Source: Mycobacterium simulans
GTDB taxonomy: Bacteria; Actinomycetota; Actinomycetes; Mycobacteriales; Mycobacteriaceae
Assembly: GCF_900232995.1 (NCBI RefSeq)
Contig: NZ_OCVX01000003.1
Coordinates: 216,624 to 280,623 of the forward strand
Direction: 5' to 3'
DNA length: 64,000 bases
This document shows positions 33,746 to 42,634 of the stretch, piece by piece (within the stretch, counting starts at the first letter, position 1; the number at the start of each line of letters is the position of its first letter). The notes under the pieces were generated by a model. The model did no database searches. It was given only the letters and a program-made list of their open reading frames with translations, and had not been told where the DNA came from. A program made the position numbers and the translations under genes.

Positions 33746-34972
33746 ATGTCCAACCTGAACGGCGTCTTTCGCCGGGAATGGGGACCCGCCGTCGCCGCGC
33801 TCGCGCGGTGGTGCGGCGATCTCACCGTCGCGGAGGACGCCGTTCAGGAAGCCTGCGCCGAGGCGCTACGCGCTTGGCCCCGCGACGGGCTGCCGGATAG
33901 TCCCGGCGGGTGGCTGGTGACGGTCGCGCGTAACCGCGCCCGGGATCGGCTGCGGCGTGAATCTATCCGCCCTGGAAAGGAATTGAAGGCCGTGCTTGGC
34001 GATATCGCGGCCATTCGGGCGCGTACTGATGGCGTCGACCCGCATCCAGTTCGCGACGACGAGCTGCGAATGATGTTCACCTGCGCGCACCCGGCGTTGG
34101 ACCGGCAGTCGCAACTAGCGCTCACGCTACGACTGGTGTCCGGGTTGACCGTCGCCGAGATTGCCCGCGCGCTGCTGCAAACCGAAGCCGCGGTAGGTCA
34201 GCGAATCACCCGGGCCAAGAACAAAATCCGCCACGCCAACATCCCCTTGCGGGTACCGCCGGCCGAGCTCCTCCCGGAACGCACTCCACACGTGCTCGGC
34301 TGCATCTACTTGGTGTTCACCGAAGGCTATTGGTCGACAGCGGGCCCGTCGGCGATCCGCGACGAACTGTGCGATGAAGGGGTCCGGCTGGCCGGGGAAC
34401 TATGCTCGCTGATGCCCCATGAGCCGGAGGCGCATGCCTTGGCAGCCCTTGTGCTGCTGCACGATTCACGACGGGCAACCCGGGTCGACGACGCCGGCGC
34501 CCTGGTTCCGCTCGACGAACAGGATCGGCGCCGGTGGGACCGCGGCCGCATCACGCGAGGCCTGGACCGGCTGCGGCAGGCCGAGGGATCGACCGGTCCC
34601 TATCTGCCGCAGGCGGTGATCGCCGCTTTGCACGCGACGGCGCCGTCCTGGGAGCAGACCGACTGGACGACCATCTGCGCGGCATATGACCGGCTCCTGC
34701 AGTTGACCGACTCGCCAGTGGTGCAGGCTAATCGCGCGCTTGCGGTCGGTTTCCGCGACGGCTGGGACGCTGGCCTGGCCGCGCTCGAGAAGGTGGCCAA
34801 CGATCCCAGGCTGGCCCGCTTGAGTCTGGTTACGTCGGTTCGCGCCGATCTACTGCGCCGCGCCGGACGGCCCGGAGAGGCCGTCGCCTGGTACCGAACG
34901 GCGTTGGAGTCCAACGGTTCCCAGCCGGGCCGCGACTTCCTACGGCGCCGCATCACAGAGTGCGGCGGGTAA
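33746..34972 (+). CDS. ECF-family sigma factor with C-terminal extension (ECF42 type)
   Basis: The 408-residue protein has the sigma2 region (LARWCGDLTVAEDAVQEACAEALRAWP, GGWLVTVARNRARDRLRRES) and sigma4 region (LALTLRLVSGLTVAEIARALLQTEAAVGQRITRAK) within its first 170 residues. A roughly 230-residue C-terminal extension follows (the DUF6596-like helical part with YLVFTEGYWS and EAHALAALVLLHDSRRATR), ending in TPR-like helices. No anti-sigma gene is adjacent. ECF42 factors are thought to be controlled through this extension instead. The GTG/ATG start overlaps nothing; the ATG at 33746 follows AAGCGCGC without a clear ribosome binding site, so translational coupling with the DGPF gene is likely. 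Confidence 0.85.
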   Translation: MSNLNGVFRREWGPAVAALARWCGDLTVAEDAVQEACAEALRAWPRDGLPDSPGGWLVTVARNRARDRLRRESIRPGKELKAVLGDIAAIRARTDGVDPHPVRDDELRMMFTCAHPALDRQSQLALTLRLVSGLTVAEIARALLQTEAAVGQRITRAKNKIRHANIPLRVPPAELLPERTPHVLGCIYLVFTEGYWSTAGPSAIRDELCDEGVRLAGELCSLMPHEPEAHALAALVLLHDSRRATRVDDAGALVPLDEQDRRRWDRGRITRGLDRLRQAEGSTGPYLPQAVIAALHATAPSWEQTDWTTICAAYDRLLQLTDSPVVQANRALAVGFRDGWDAGLAALEKVANDPRLARLSLVTSVRADLLRRAGRPGEAVAWYRTALESNGSQPGRDFLRRRITECGG

Positions 34973-34978
34973 TCCCGC

Positions 34979-35036
34979 CGAGCAGACGCAAAGGCGCCCA
35001 TTTCGTGCCGAAATGAGGGGCCTTTGCGTCTGCTCG
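34979..35036. terminator. bidirectional long-stem terminator (TRIT-like)
   Basis: CGAGCAGACGCAAAGG at 34979-34994 pairs perfectly with 35021-35036. An inner CATTT/AAATG pair (34999-35003 and 35011-35015) continues the stem. It lies between the stops of the sigma-factor gene and rplA. Its outer 13 bases equal those of the terminator at 7528-7587. Confidence 0.8.
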
Positions 35037-35046
35037 CGGGGAAAAG

Positions 35047-35754
35047 TTAGCCCTCGGCGAAGTTGCGTGTGATGGACGGGTCGACCGGAATGCCCGGGCC
35101 CGTCGTCGTAGACACGGTGACCTTCTTCAGGTAGCGCCCCTTCGATGACGACGGCTTAAGCCGCAGCACCTCATCGATCGCCGCGCCGTAGTTCTCTGCC
35201 AGCTTCTTCTCGTCGAACGACGCCTTTCCGATGACAAAGTGCAGGTTGGCCTGCTTGTCCACGCGGAAGTTGATCTTGCCGCCCTTGATGTCGGCGACGG
35301 CCTTGGCGACATCGGCGGTGACCGTGCCGGTCTTGGGGTTGGGCATCAGACCACGCGGACCCAGCACCCGAGCGATACGACCTACCTTGGCCATCTGGTC
35401 GGGGGTCGCGATCGCGGCGTCAAATTCCAGCCAGCCGCCCTGGATCTTCTCGATCAGATCGTCACTGCCGACAACATCAGCCCCCGCGGCGACGGCAGCA
35501 TCGGCCTTTTCCCCCACCGCGAACACCGCGACCCGGGCGGTCTTACCCGTGCCATGCGGCAGATTCACTGTGCCGCGAACCATCTGGTCCGCCTTACGCG
35601 GATCGACGCCAAGCCGGATCGCCGCCTCGACGGTCGCGTCCTGCTTGGTCGACGAGGTCTCTTTGGCAAGCTTGGCCGCTTGCAGGGGGGTGTAGAGGCT
35701 GCTGCGGTCCACCTTCTCGGCGGCGGCGCGATATACCTTGCTGGTCTTGCTCAT
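35047..35754 (-). CDS. rplA: ribosomal protein L1
   Basis: The 235-residue protein starts [17 protein letters not shown] and contains the rRNA-binding [27 protein letters not shown], then [22 protein letters not shown] in the second domain, both diagnostic for L1. It forms the mobile L1 stalk at the E site and is a typical translational repressor of the rplK-rplA mRNA. The frame runs 20 codons upstream of the ATG at 35754, but family alignment favours this ATG. A 102-base gap with a tandem repeat separates it from rplK. It ends at the terminator shared with the sigma-factor gene. Confidence 0.97.
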   Translation of the reverse strand: MSKTSKVYRAAAEKVDRSSLYTPLQAAKLAKETSSTKQDATVEAAIRLGVDPRKADQMVRGTVNLPHGTGKTARVAVFAVGEKADAAVAAGADVVGSDDLIEKIQGGWLEFDAAIATPDQMAKVGRIARVLGPRGLMPNPKTGTVTADVAKAVADIKGGKINFRVDKQANLHFVIGKASFDEKKLAENYGAAIDEVLRLKPSSSKGRYLKKVTVSTTTGPGIPVDPSITRNFAEG

Positions 35755-35824
35755 TCGATATCCAATCTGGTGTTGGGTTGTGGTTATCAAGCGGGCCGAA
35801 GCTGGCCCTCCCACGGCTGGGTCG

Positions 35825-35856
35825 AGCTATGCAGAGCTATGCAGACCTATGCAGAG
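35825..35856. repeat. tandem decamer repeat between rplK and rplA
   Basis: The decamer AGCTATGCAG occurs twice, followed by ACCTATGCAG and the start of a fourth unit (AGCTA) that runs into the rplK stop codon. The array is framed by GTCGAG and CTCGAC, which can pair. It could vary in copy number between strains and could affect the rplK-rplA mRNA. Confidence 0.75.
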
Positions 35857-36288
35857 CTACTCGACAGTTATACCCATCGACCGGGCGGTGCCGGCGATGA
35901 TCTTGGCGGCAGCGTCGATGTCGTTGGCGTTGAGGTCGGTCTTCTTGGTCTCGGCGATCTCGCGAACCTGATCCCAGCTGACCTTGGCGACCTTCGTCTT
36001 GTGCGGCTCGGAGGAACCCTTGGCGACGCCGGCGGCCTTAAGCAACAGCTTGGCGGCGGGCGGCGTCTTCAGCGTGAACGTGAAGCTGCGGTCCTCATAG
36101 ACCGTGATCTCCACCGGGATCACGTTGCCGCGCTGGTTCTCCGTCGCCGCGTTGTACGCCTTGCAGAACTCCATGATGTTGACGCCGTGCTGGCCGAGCG
36201 CGGGGCCAACCGGCGGCGCAGGGTTAGCCTGCCCCGCCACGATCTGCAGTTTGATCAGCCCGGCGACTTTCTTCTTCTTCGGGGCCAT
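35857..36288 (-). CDS. rplK: ribosomal protein L11
   Basis: The 143-residue protein starts [37 protein letters not shown], the hallmark N-terminus of L11, and ends with the C-terminal rRNA-binding domain ([30 protein letters not shown]). It binds the GTPase-associated centre and takes part in the RelA response. The order secE-nusG-rplK-rplA is classical. A decamer repeat lies directly after the stop. Confidence 0.98.
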   Translation of the reverse strand: MAPKKKKVAGLIKLQIVAGQANPAPPVGPALGQHGVNIMEFCKAYNAATENQRGNVIPVEITVYEDRSFTFTLKTPPAAKLLLKAAGVAKGSSEPHKTKVAKVSWDQVREIAETKKTDLNANDIDAAAKIIAGTARSMGITVE

Positions 36289-36340
36289 GAGGGGTCGATG
36301 TCCTTCCTTGGTTTGGCCTGGTGTGGCTTGCCCTGCTGGG

Positions 36341-37075
<735 letters not shown>

Positions 37076-37088
37076 TCACTCTCGAAGC

Positions 37089-37580
37089 TCAGCCGAACAC
37101 CAACAGGACGAGCTTGCTCAGACCCAGGTCGGCGCCGCCGACCAGCGCCACCATGAAGGCCAGAAATACCAGCACAACCGACGTGTAGGTGAGCATCTGT
37201 TTGCGGTTCGGCCAGATCACCTTGCGCATCTCGGCCACGACCTGCTTGAGGTAGTTGTAGACGAATGCGATCGGGTTGACGGCACGGGTACCCGGTTTGC
37301 CGCCCTTCGCCGCCTTGGCCTTCCGAGCCGCCTTCGCCTTGGCGCCCTTCTTGGCCGCGTCTTTCTCGGAGACCTCAGCCGTTGCCGCCGGCTCCTTGAC
37401 GTCGAGCACTTCGTCGCCCTCGGCGTCCGCTGCGCGTTGCCGGGACCGTTTGCCGCTGGGACGCTGCGGACGCACCGTCGGTTTGGTCACCAGGGCCGTC
37501 CGACCACCGCTCCTGCGGCTGTCCTCGGTGTCACCGCCGTCGCGTGCGGCGTCGACGTCTTCGTCGCCCTCGTCGCTCAC
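37089..37580 (-). CDS. secE: preprotein translocase subunit SecE
   Basis: The 163-residue protein has a long, charged N-terminal part (about residues 1-100, Lys/Ala-rich [20 protein letters not shown]) followed by the conserved SecE amphipathic helix and single membrane helix ([19 protein letters not shown], then [18 protein letters not shown]). SecE clamps SecY in the export channel. The GTG start follows AAAGGAGCACGCG. It lies between tRNA-Trp and nusG, the classical arrangement. Confidence 0.95.
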   Translation of the reverse strand: MSDEGDEDVDAARDGGDTEDSRRSGGRTALVTKPTVRPQRPSGKRSRQRAADAEGDEVLDVKEPAATAEVSEKDAAKKGAKAKAARKAKAAKGGKPGTRAVNPIAFVYNYLKQVVAEMRKVIWPNRKQMLTYTSVVLVFLAFMVALVGGADLGLSKLVLLVFG

Positions 37581-37676
37581 CGCGTGCTCCTTTGTTCGCT
37601 AGCTATTCCGCGGGGCGTCCCGCTGTGGTGGGAACACTCCCAGTGTCCACCATGTCACATACCTATAGTCCGTCAG

Positions 37677-37749
<73 letters not shown>

Positions 37750-37911
37750 TCGCGGGTTGGCAGACCAAACCCAGACTGGCCCGAGTCAACCTGCATGTGC
37801 CGGGGCTTACATAACACACGCGCCCTCCGCTCGTTCGACTCACGGAAAGCGCGTAGATGCTGGGAAAACCCCGAGGTCCGAGTGTACATGGACGCAGGTG
37901 TCAGATACTAA

Positions 37912-38412
37912 TTACCCGGTTCTAATTACCTGCCCGGATTCTTTATCCCATTTGAGTTTGGCGGAGCCGTCACCCTGCTGGCCCATCAAGGTGGTGTAGG
38001 CCTCCAGGACCAGCTCGCCTTCGTCATTGGTGCAGATGTTCTTGGTAACGACGATGTCGGCGCCGAAACGCTCGTCCACCGAGTGGATGTCCATACGGGC
38101 CCACAATTTGTCGCCGGCCAGCACCGGCTTGTAGAAGACAAACCTCTGGTCGACCTGGACAATCTGCATGGTTTCCATGCCCACGTCGACATTCCGAAAG
38201 AAATCCGACTGGACAAGTTTGGCAAGGATTGTCACGAACGTCATCGGTGCGACGATGTTGTGGTAGCCCAGCTGCGCGGCCGCGTCCTCGTCGTAGCAGG
38301 CAGCATCCTCGCACTGGATCGATCGTGCGAATCCACGGACCTGCTCGCGGCCGACGACGAAGTAGTCCGGGTATTTCCAGCTCATCCCGCGGATGTCGGT
38401 CTTCAAAGCCAT
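37912..38412 (-). CDS. hadC: (3R)-hydroxyacyl-ACP dehydratase subunit HadC
   Basis: The 166-residue MaoC-like hot-dog protein starts MALKTDIRGMSWKYPDYFVVGREQVR and is the non-catalytic partner of HadB in the FAS-II dehydratase HadBC. Its hot-dog helix region carries QLGYHNIVAPMTFVTILA and lacks the Asp-His pair of HadB. It starts three bases after the hadB stop. HadBC acts late in meromycolate elongation, so with the mmaA genes this window covers two steps of mycolate biosynthesis. Confidence 0.93.
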   Translation of the reverse strand: MALKTDIRGMSWKYPDYFVVGREQVRGFARSIQCEDAACYDEDAAAQLGYHNIVAPMTFVTILAKLVQSDFFRNVDVGMETMQIVQVDQRFVFYKPVLAGDKLWARMDIHSVDERFGADIVVTKNICTNDEGELVLEAYTTLMGQQGDGSAKLKWDKESGQVIRTG

Positions 38413-38415
38413 GAG

Positions 38416-38844
38416 CTACGCCAGCTTCGCCGAGGCGACTGCCCGCCCAAAGATCTTCTTGCCACCAGTGGTGGCGGTGAGCGCGATGGTCACCGACTTG
38501 CTGTCGGGATCCACCGACTTCACCCGGCCATTGAACACGAGTTCGGCACCCTTGCCGTCGTTGGGCACCGGCACCACCGCAGTGAACCGGACGTTGTACT
38601 CGGTGACCGCACCCGGGTCACCGACCCACGACGTGACGTAGCCGCCCCCGATGCCCATGGTCAGCATGCCGTGGGCGATCGCGGTGTCCAGCCCGACGAC
38701 CTTGGCGATCTCGTCGTCCCAGTGGATCGGGTTCAAGTCGCCAGAAACCCCGGCGTAATTCACCAGATCCTGGCGGGTCAGTGGATAGGTCTTCTCCGGA
38801 AGCTGGTCCCCGACGTTCACCGAGCTGAACTCACGCAGAGCCAT
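38416..38844 (-). CDS. hadB: (3R)-hydroxyacyl-ACP dehydratase subunit HadB (catalytic)
   Basis: The 142-residue protein has the hydratase motif SGDLNPIHWDDEIAK with catalytic Asp36 and His41, and the hot-dog helix TAIAHGMLTMGIGGGYVTSW. It is the catalytic subunit shared by HadAB and HadBC, which remove water from 3-hydroxyacyl-AcpM in FAS-II. I chose the ATG at 38844 (MALREFSSVN), the family start; it overlaps the hadA end by 14 bases. An upstream 24-codon extension in the same frame is a shadow of hadA. Confidence 0.95.
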   Translation of the reverse strand: MALREFSSVNVGDQLPEKTYPLTRQDLVNYAGVSGDLNPIHWDDEIAKVVGLDTAIAHGMLTMGIGGGYVTSWVGDPGAVTEYNVRFTAVVPVPNDGKGAELVFNGRVKSVDPDSKSVTIALTATTGGKKIFGRAVASAKLA

Positions 38845-39310
38845 CACTAAATCCCTCTTCTCCGTCCTCACCAGCACGGCCCGCCAGGGTCGTGTAGGTC
38901 TCCTGCACAATGTCACCGGCTTCGTTGGTGATGATGTTCTTGGTCACGATGATCTCGGTGCCATGTGCTCTGCGCACCGAATCCACGTACACATCGCAGT
39001 ACAGCTTGTCGCCCGCAACGATCGGCTGTTCGAATTTGAGCACTTGGTCGACCTGGACGATCTGAGCATCCTGGACCGCGATGTTGGCGTTCTTGAAGAA
39101 TGCCGACTGCGCCTTGTAGCCGAACACACAGATAAAGGTCAACGGCGCCAAGAGCCCCTTGTAGCCCAGTTCGGCGGCTGCGTCTTCCTCGAAATAGCAG
39201 GTGTCGTCGTTTTGCACGGCTACTGCGTACTCGCGGATCTTTTCCCGTTCCACCGCGTAGTGATCGGGATACCGATAATGCATCCCGACGAGGTTTCCGC
39301 TTAAGGCCAC
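38831..39310 (-). CDS. hadA: (3R)-hydroxyacyl-ACP dehydratase subunit HadA
   Basis: The 159-residue MaoC-like protein (MALSGNLVGMHYRYPDHYAVEREKIREYA) gives substrate-channel residues to the HadAB heterodimer of FAS-II. LGYKGLLAPLTFICVFGYKAQ is the hot-dog helix and VYVDSVRRAHGTEIIVTKNI the sheet region. Thiacetazone and isoxyl, antitubercular prodrugs, hit a Cys of HadA near residue 61 in M. tuberculosis; here that stretch reads FICVFGYK, so the Cys is kept. It starts 50 bases after rpmG. Confidence 0.95.
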   Translation of the reverse strand: MALSGNLVGMHYRYPDHYAVEREKIREYAVAVQNDDTCYFEEDAAAELGYKGLLAPLTFICVFGYKAQSAFFKNANIAVQDAQIVQVDQVLKFEQPIVAGDKLYCDVYVDSVRRAHGTEIIVTKNIITNEAGDIVQETYTTLAGRAGEDGEEGFSDGSA

Positions 39311-39360
39311 GGCTCTAGAACCTACCTAGTCAGTGTGTGTAACTGCGCATGGGTCGTGAG

Positions 39361-39528
39361 CTAACGCGTCTCGCGGTGCGCCTGGTGCTTTCCGCAATTG
39401 CGGCAGAATTTCTTCAGCTCCAGCCGGTCCGGGTCGTTGCGGCGGTTCTTCTTGGTGATGTAGTTACGGTGCTTGCACACCTCACAGGCCAAAGTGATCT
39501 TCGGCCGCACATCGGTACTGGAAGCCAT
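39361..39528 (-). CDS. rpmG: ribosomal protein L33, zinc-binding (C+) form
   Basis: The 55-residue protein is read from an ATG at 39528 to a [21 protein letters not shown] opens it, and CEVCKHRNY with CRNCGKHQ gives the two CxxC pairs that bind zinc. L33 is a large-subunit protein near the E site. Mycobacteria usually carry a second, cysteine-free copy for zinc limitation; this is the zinc-dependent copy. The ORF lies between tRNA-Met and hadA, as in H37Rv. It is too short for most ORF tables but clearly real. Confidence 0.95.
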   Translation of the reverse strand: MASSTDVRPKITLACEVCKHRNYITKKNRRNDPDRLELKKFCRNCGKHQAHRETR

Positions 39529-39575
39529 GACGGTTCTCTCTCAAATCAGGTGTCAAACGTCTCGTTGTTGTGTTG

Positions 39576-39649
<74 letters not shown>

Positions 39650-39704
39650 TCTGGACCCAACCCTGTTTAGGGACGGGGCCGTACGCCTGCTCGGCGTCCG
39701 CCCG

Positions 39705-39777
39705 AGCCCCCTAACGGAATCGAACCGTTGACCTTTTCCTTACCATGGAAACGCTCTACCGACTGAGCTAAGGGGGC
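39705..39777 (-). tRNA. thrT: tRNA-Thr (GGT)
   Basis: A 73-base cloverleaf on the minus strand: acceptor GCCCCCT pairs with AGGGGGC, the anticodon stem TTTCC/GGAAA holds GGT, and the T arm has GGTTCGATTCC. The discriminator is T. It stands 55 bases upstream of tRNA-Met in transcription direction. Confidence 0.92.
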
Positions 39778-39880
39778 CGCTCACCCGTAGCGACCAGTCG
39801 TGCCAGCGGGCCTAAAAGAGGGTACAGCCTGGCTCACAACGTCACCAAACCACGTCCGCCATCAGATGCGCGCCACTCGC

Positions 39881-40096
39881 TCAGCCAGTGTCGCTGCTCC
39901 GGCGTAGCTGCCAGGCACTCGGATCGCTGAACTCGTCGTACTCGTCATCCTGCGGGTCATGCTCGGCATCGTCCGCTTCGCCAAGCAGGGTTCGCAGCGC
40001 GAGATGGATGGCCTCTCGCGCGTCAGCCAAGTGGTACCGACGTATGACCTCTTGGACCAGGTCGTCGTCGACGAGGATCTCGACCCTCTTCAGCAT
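39881..40096 (-). CDS. lone VapB-type antitoxin-like protein (Rv0634A-like)
   Basis: The 71-residue protein begins MLKRVEILVDDDLVQEVIRRYHL with DAREAIHLALRTLLGE, the ribbon-helix-helix of VapB/MazE-like antitoxins, followed by an acidic tail (DDAEHDPQDDEYDEFSDP) of the kind that binds a toxin. No VapC gene is adjacent: tRNA-Thr lies on one side and a divergent glyoxalase gene on the other. It may therefore be a free-standing regulator or an antitoxin for a toxin elsewhere. The start at 40096 was taken because the upstream part of the frame is not conserved in composition. Confidence 0.65.
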   Translation of the reverse strand: MLKRVEILVDDDLVQEVIRRYHLADAREAIHLALRTLLGEADDAEHDPQDDEYDEFSDPSAWQLRRSSDTG

Positions 40097-40217
40097 GGGC
40101 CAACAATACCTACACCGGCCCAAAAACAGGCGCCGAGGATACGCGATGTTGTGTCCCCCAGTTGTGCCGCGCGCCAGGTAGGTTGGACGGTTCCTGGCCG
40201 AGCCATAGTCTGGTGAC

Positions 40218-40934
40218 GTGTCAGATTCGGACCGGCTGTACTTCCGCCAACTGCTCTCCGGTCGCGATTTCGCCATCGGCGACATGATCGCGGCGCAAAT
40301 GCGCAATTTCGCCTACCTGATCGGCGACCGCAAAACCGGGGACTGCGTGATCGTCGATCCGGCGTACGCCGCCGGGGATTTGGTCGACACGCTTGAAGCC
40401 GACGGCATGCATCTGTCCGGGGTCCTAGTAACCCACCACCATCCCGACCATGTCGGCGGCTCGATGATGGGATTCGAGCTCAAGGGGCTGGCCGAGTTGT
40501 TGGAGCGGGCAACTGTGCCGGTACACGTGAATATCCATGAGGTCCTGTGGGTTTCGCGCGTGACCGGCATCCCCGTCGGCGACCTGACCACCCATGAGCA
40601 CCGCGACAAGGTCAGCGTTGGCGATATCGAAATCGAGCTGCTCCACACCCCGGGTCACACGCCTGGCAGTCAGTGTTTTCTGCTCGATGGCCGGCTGGTC
40701 GCCGGTGACACGCTGTTCTTGGAAGGGTGCGGACGAACCGACTTTCCAGGCGGCGATTCCGACGAGATTTACCGGAGCCTGCAGCAGCTCGCTGCACTTC
40801 CGGGTGACCCGACGGTGTTTCCGGGGCACTGGTATTCGGCCGAACCAAGCGCATCGCTATCAGAGGTCAAGCGTTCCAACTATGTGTATCGTGCCGCCAA
40901 CCTCGATCAGTGGCGAATGTTGATGGGCGGCTAA
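40218..40934 (+). CDS. metallo-beta-lactamase-fold glyoxalase II-like hydrolase (Rv0634c-like)
   Basis: The 238-residue protein has the metal motif VTHHHPDHVGG near residue 73 and further ligands in HTPGHTPGSQ and LVAGDTLFLEGCGRTDFPGGD, ending in GHWYSAEPSASLSEVKRSN, where the His is a third-site ligand. It is a glyoxalase-II/persulfide-type hydrolase working in the cytoplasm; the thiol ester partner in mycobacteria would be mycothiol-based, by inference. The start is a GTG at 40218 next to TCTGGTGACGTG. It is divergent from the VapB-like gene with 121 bases between. Confidence 0.87.
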   Translation: MSDSDRLYFRQLLSGRDFAIGDMIAAQMRNFAYLIGDRKTGDCVIVDPAYAAGDLVDTLEADGMHLSGVLVTHHHPDHVGGSMMGFELKGLAELLERATVPVHVNIHEVLWVSRVTGIPVGDLTTHEHRDKVSVGDIEIELLHTPGHTPGSQCFLLDGRLVAGDTLFLEGCGRTDFPGGDSDEIYRSLQQLAALPGDPTVFPGHWYSAEPSASLSEVKRSNYVYRAANLDQWRMLMGG

Positions 40935-41059
40935 AGGGTCAGCGAGCGCTGGCGATTTGCCGGTCAGCAATATGCCGAGTAACCCCTTCACGACGAACTC
41001 AGCTAAATTTTGGTGCAAGATCACCGAGATCACTGTGGTATGAGCGGAGGGTGGATGCC

Positions 41060-41893
41060 ATGGGGTGGGTCCAAGGGGGGTGGCATGGAGTCACCGATGT
41101 CGAGTCCAGCACTTGGTTGGCGTGGGCGGTATGGGCGGCGGTTGCGCTCGGTGTCGTCGCATTCGTCGTCACCAATCGCCAGATCCAGCGCAACCGTCGA
41201 CTGGCCACAGAGGAAACCAGGCCCTATGTGGCCATGCTGATGGAACCCCATGTCGCGGACTGGCATGTGATCGAACTTGTCGTTCGAAATTTCGGTCGGA
41301 CCGCGGCCTACGACGTCCGGTTCTCATTCCCGAATCCCCCGACCGTCGCCGAATACGAGAATGCCTCCGACGGCTACGCCGATGTCGTCGAACTGCAGCT
41401 TCCTCGCGAGTTGCCGACACTCGCGCCCGGTCAGGAGTGGCGGATGGTGTGGGACTCGGCGATAGATCGCGCCGAGATCGGTTCCGGCGTCGAGTCGCGC
41501 TTCGAAGGGACGGTGACCTATTACGACCGCCCCGAGCAGCCGCGCGGGTGGCGGTTCTGGCAGCGGGGTCGTCGTCCGCTGGAGACCAAAGTGGTGCTGG
41601 ACTGGGATGCTCTGCCGCCGGTTCAACGCATCGAGCTAATGACCACCCATGACCTGGCAAAAAGGGAAAAGCAGAAGCTGGAGCTGCTGCGCAGCCTGCT
41701 GACCTACTTCCACTACGCCAGCAAGGAAACCCGACCCGACGTTTTCCGCAGCGAGATCGAACGAATCAACCGAGCTATCGCCGAAACACAGGACAGGTGG
41801 CGCACCCGGCAGCTCGATCAACCCACCGACGTCAGCCTGCGCTGGGATGACGCCGAATCCGAACTCGGCAAGCATCACAGTCAGCCTGTCTGA
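41060..41893 (+). CDS. membrane-anchored protein of unknown function (Rv0633c-like)
   Basis: The 277-residue protein has a single N-terminal membrane helix (TWLAWAVWAAVALGVVAFVV, about residues 17-37), then a basic QIQRNRRLATEETRPYVAML region and a soluble beta-rich domain (VELVVRNFGRTAAYDVRFSFP). The C-terminal half is helical and charged (KREKQKLELLRSLLTYFHY). I chose the ATG at 41060 with GGAGGG upstream; the frame extends 50 codons further. The fold resembles domains that follow an anchor in other actinobacteria, but I do not recognise a function. It lies 39 bases before echA3. Confidence 0.7.
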   Translation: MGWVQGGWHGVTDVESSTWLAWAVWAAVALGVVAFVVTNRQIQRNRRLATEETRPYVAMLMEPHVADWHVIELVVRNFGRTAAYDVRFSFPNPPTVAEYENASDGYADVVELQLPRELPTLAPGQEWRMVWDSAIDRAEIGSGVESRFEGTVTYYDRPEQPRGWRFWQRGRRPLETKVVLDWDALPPVQRIELMTTHDLAKREKQKLELLRSLLTYFHYASKETRPDVFRSEIERINRAIAETQDRWRTRQLDQPTDVSLRWDDAESELGKHHSQPV

Positions 41894-41932
41894 TTCAATC
41901 GACTCCGCTATCGGAGTCGAAGGGGAGTAACC

Positions 41933-42628
41933 ATGAGCGGTCCGGTCATCTACAGCCACAAGGATTCCATCGCGGTCATCAGGATGGACGACGGGAAGGT
42001 CAACGCGCTGGGCCCGACCATGCAGCAGGCCCTCAACGATGCGATCGACAACGCCGACCGCGACAATGTCGGCGCGCTGGTGATCACCGGGAACGAGCGG
42101 GTGTTCAGCGGCGGCTTCGACCTGAAGATCCTGACCTCCGGCGAGGTACAGCCCGCCATCGACATGCTCCGAGGCGGCTTCGAGCTGGCATATCGACTGC
42201 TGTCCTACCCCAAGCCGGTGGTGATGGCGTGCACCGGTCCGGCCATCGCAATGGGTGCATTCCTGTTGTCGTCCGGCGACCACCGCATCGCCGCCCACGC
42301 ATACAACATTCAGGCAAACGAAGTCGCGATCGGCATGACCATTCCGTATGCCGCCCTAGAGATCATGAAGCTGCGGCTGACACGCTCTGCGTACCAGCAA
42401 GCTACCGGGCTGGCCAAGACGTTCTTCGGCGAAACCGCCATCGCTGCAGGCTTTATCGACGAGATCGCGCTGCCCGAGGTGGTGGTCAGCCGTGCCGAGG
42501 AAGCGGCCCACGAATTCGCCGGTCTGCATCAGCATGCGCATGCGGCCACCAAATTGCGGGCTCGGGAAGCGGCGCTCAAAGCCATTCGTGCCGGGATCGA
42601 TGGCATAGAAGCCGAGTTCGGCCTGTAG
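41933..42628 (+). CDS. echA3: enoyl-CoA hydratase EchA3
   Basis: The 231-residue crotonase-family protein has VIRMDDGKVNALGPTMQQAL near residue 15, TGNERVFSGGFDLKIL near residue 60 and ACTGPAIAMGAFLLSSGDHRIAA near residue 98. The glutamate pair of active hydratases is not clearly seen (positions read SGD, NEV), so it may be a hydratase variant. GAAGGGGAGTAACC precedes the ATG. It converges with the patatin gene, with only 6 bases between stops and no visible terminator. Confidence 0.85.
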   Translation: MSGPVIYSHKDSIAVIRMDDGKVNALGPTMQQALNDAIDNADRDNVGALVITGNERVFSGGFDLKILTSGEVQPAIDMLRGGFELAYRLLSYPKPVVMACTGPAIAMGAFLLSSGDHRIAAHAYNIQANEVAIGMTIPYAALEIMKLRLTRSAYQQATGLAKTFFGETAIAAGFIDEIALPEVVVSRAEEAAHEFAGLHQHAHAATKLRAREAALKAIRAGIDGIEAEFGL

Positions 42629-42634
42629 AAACCG

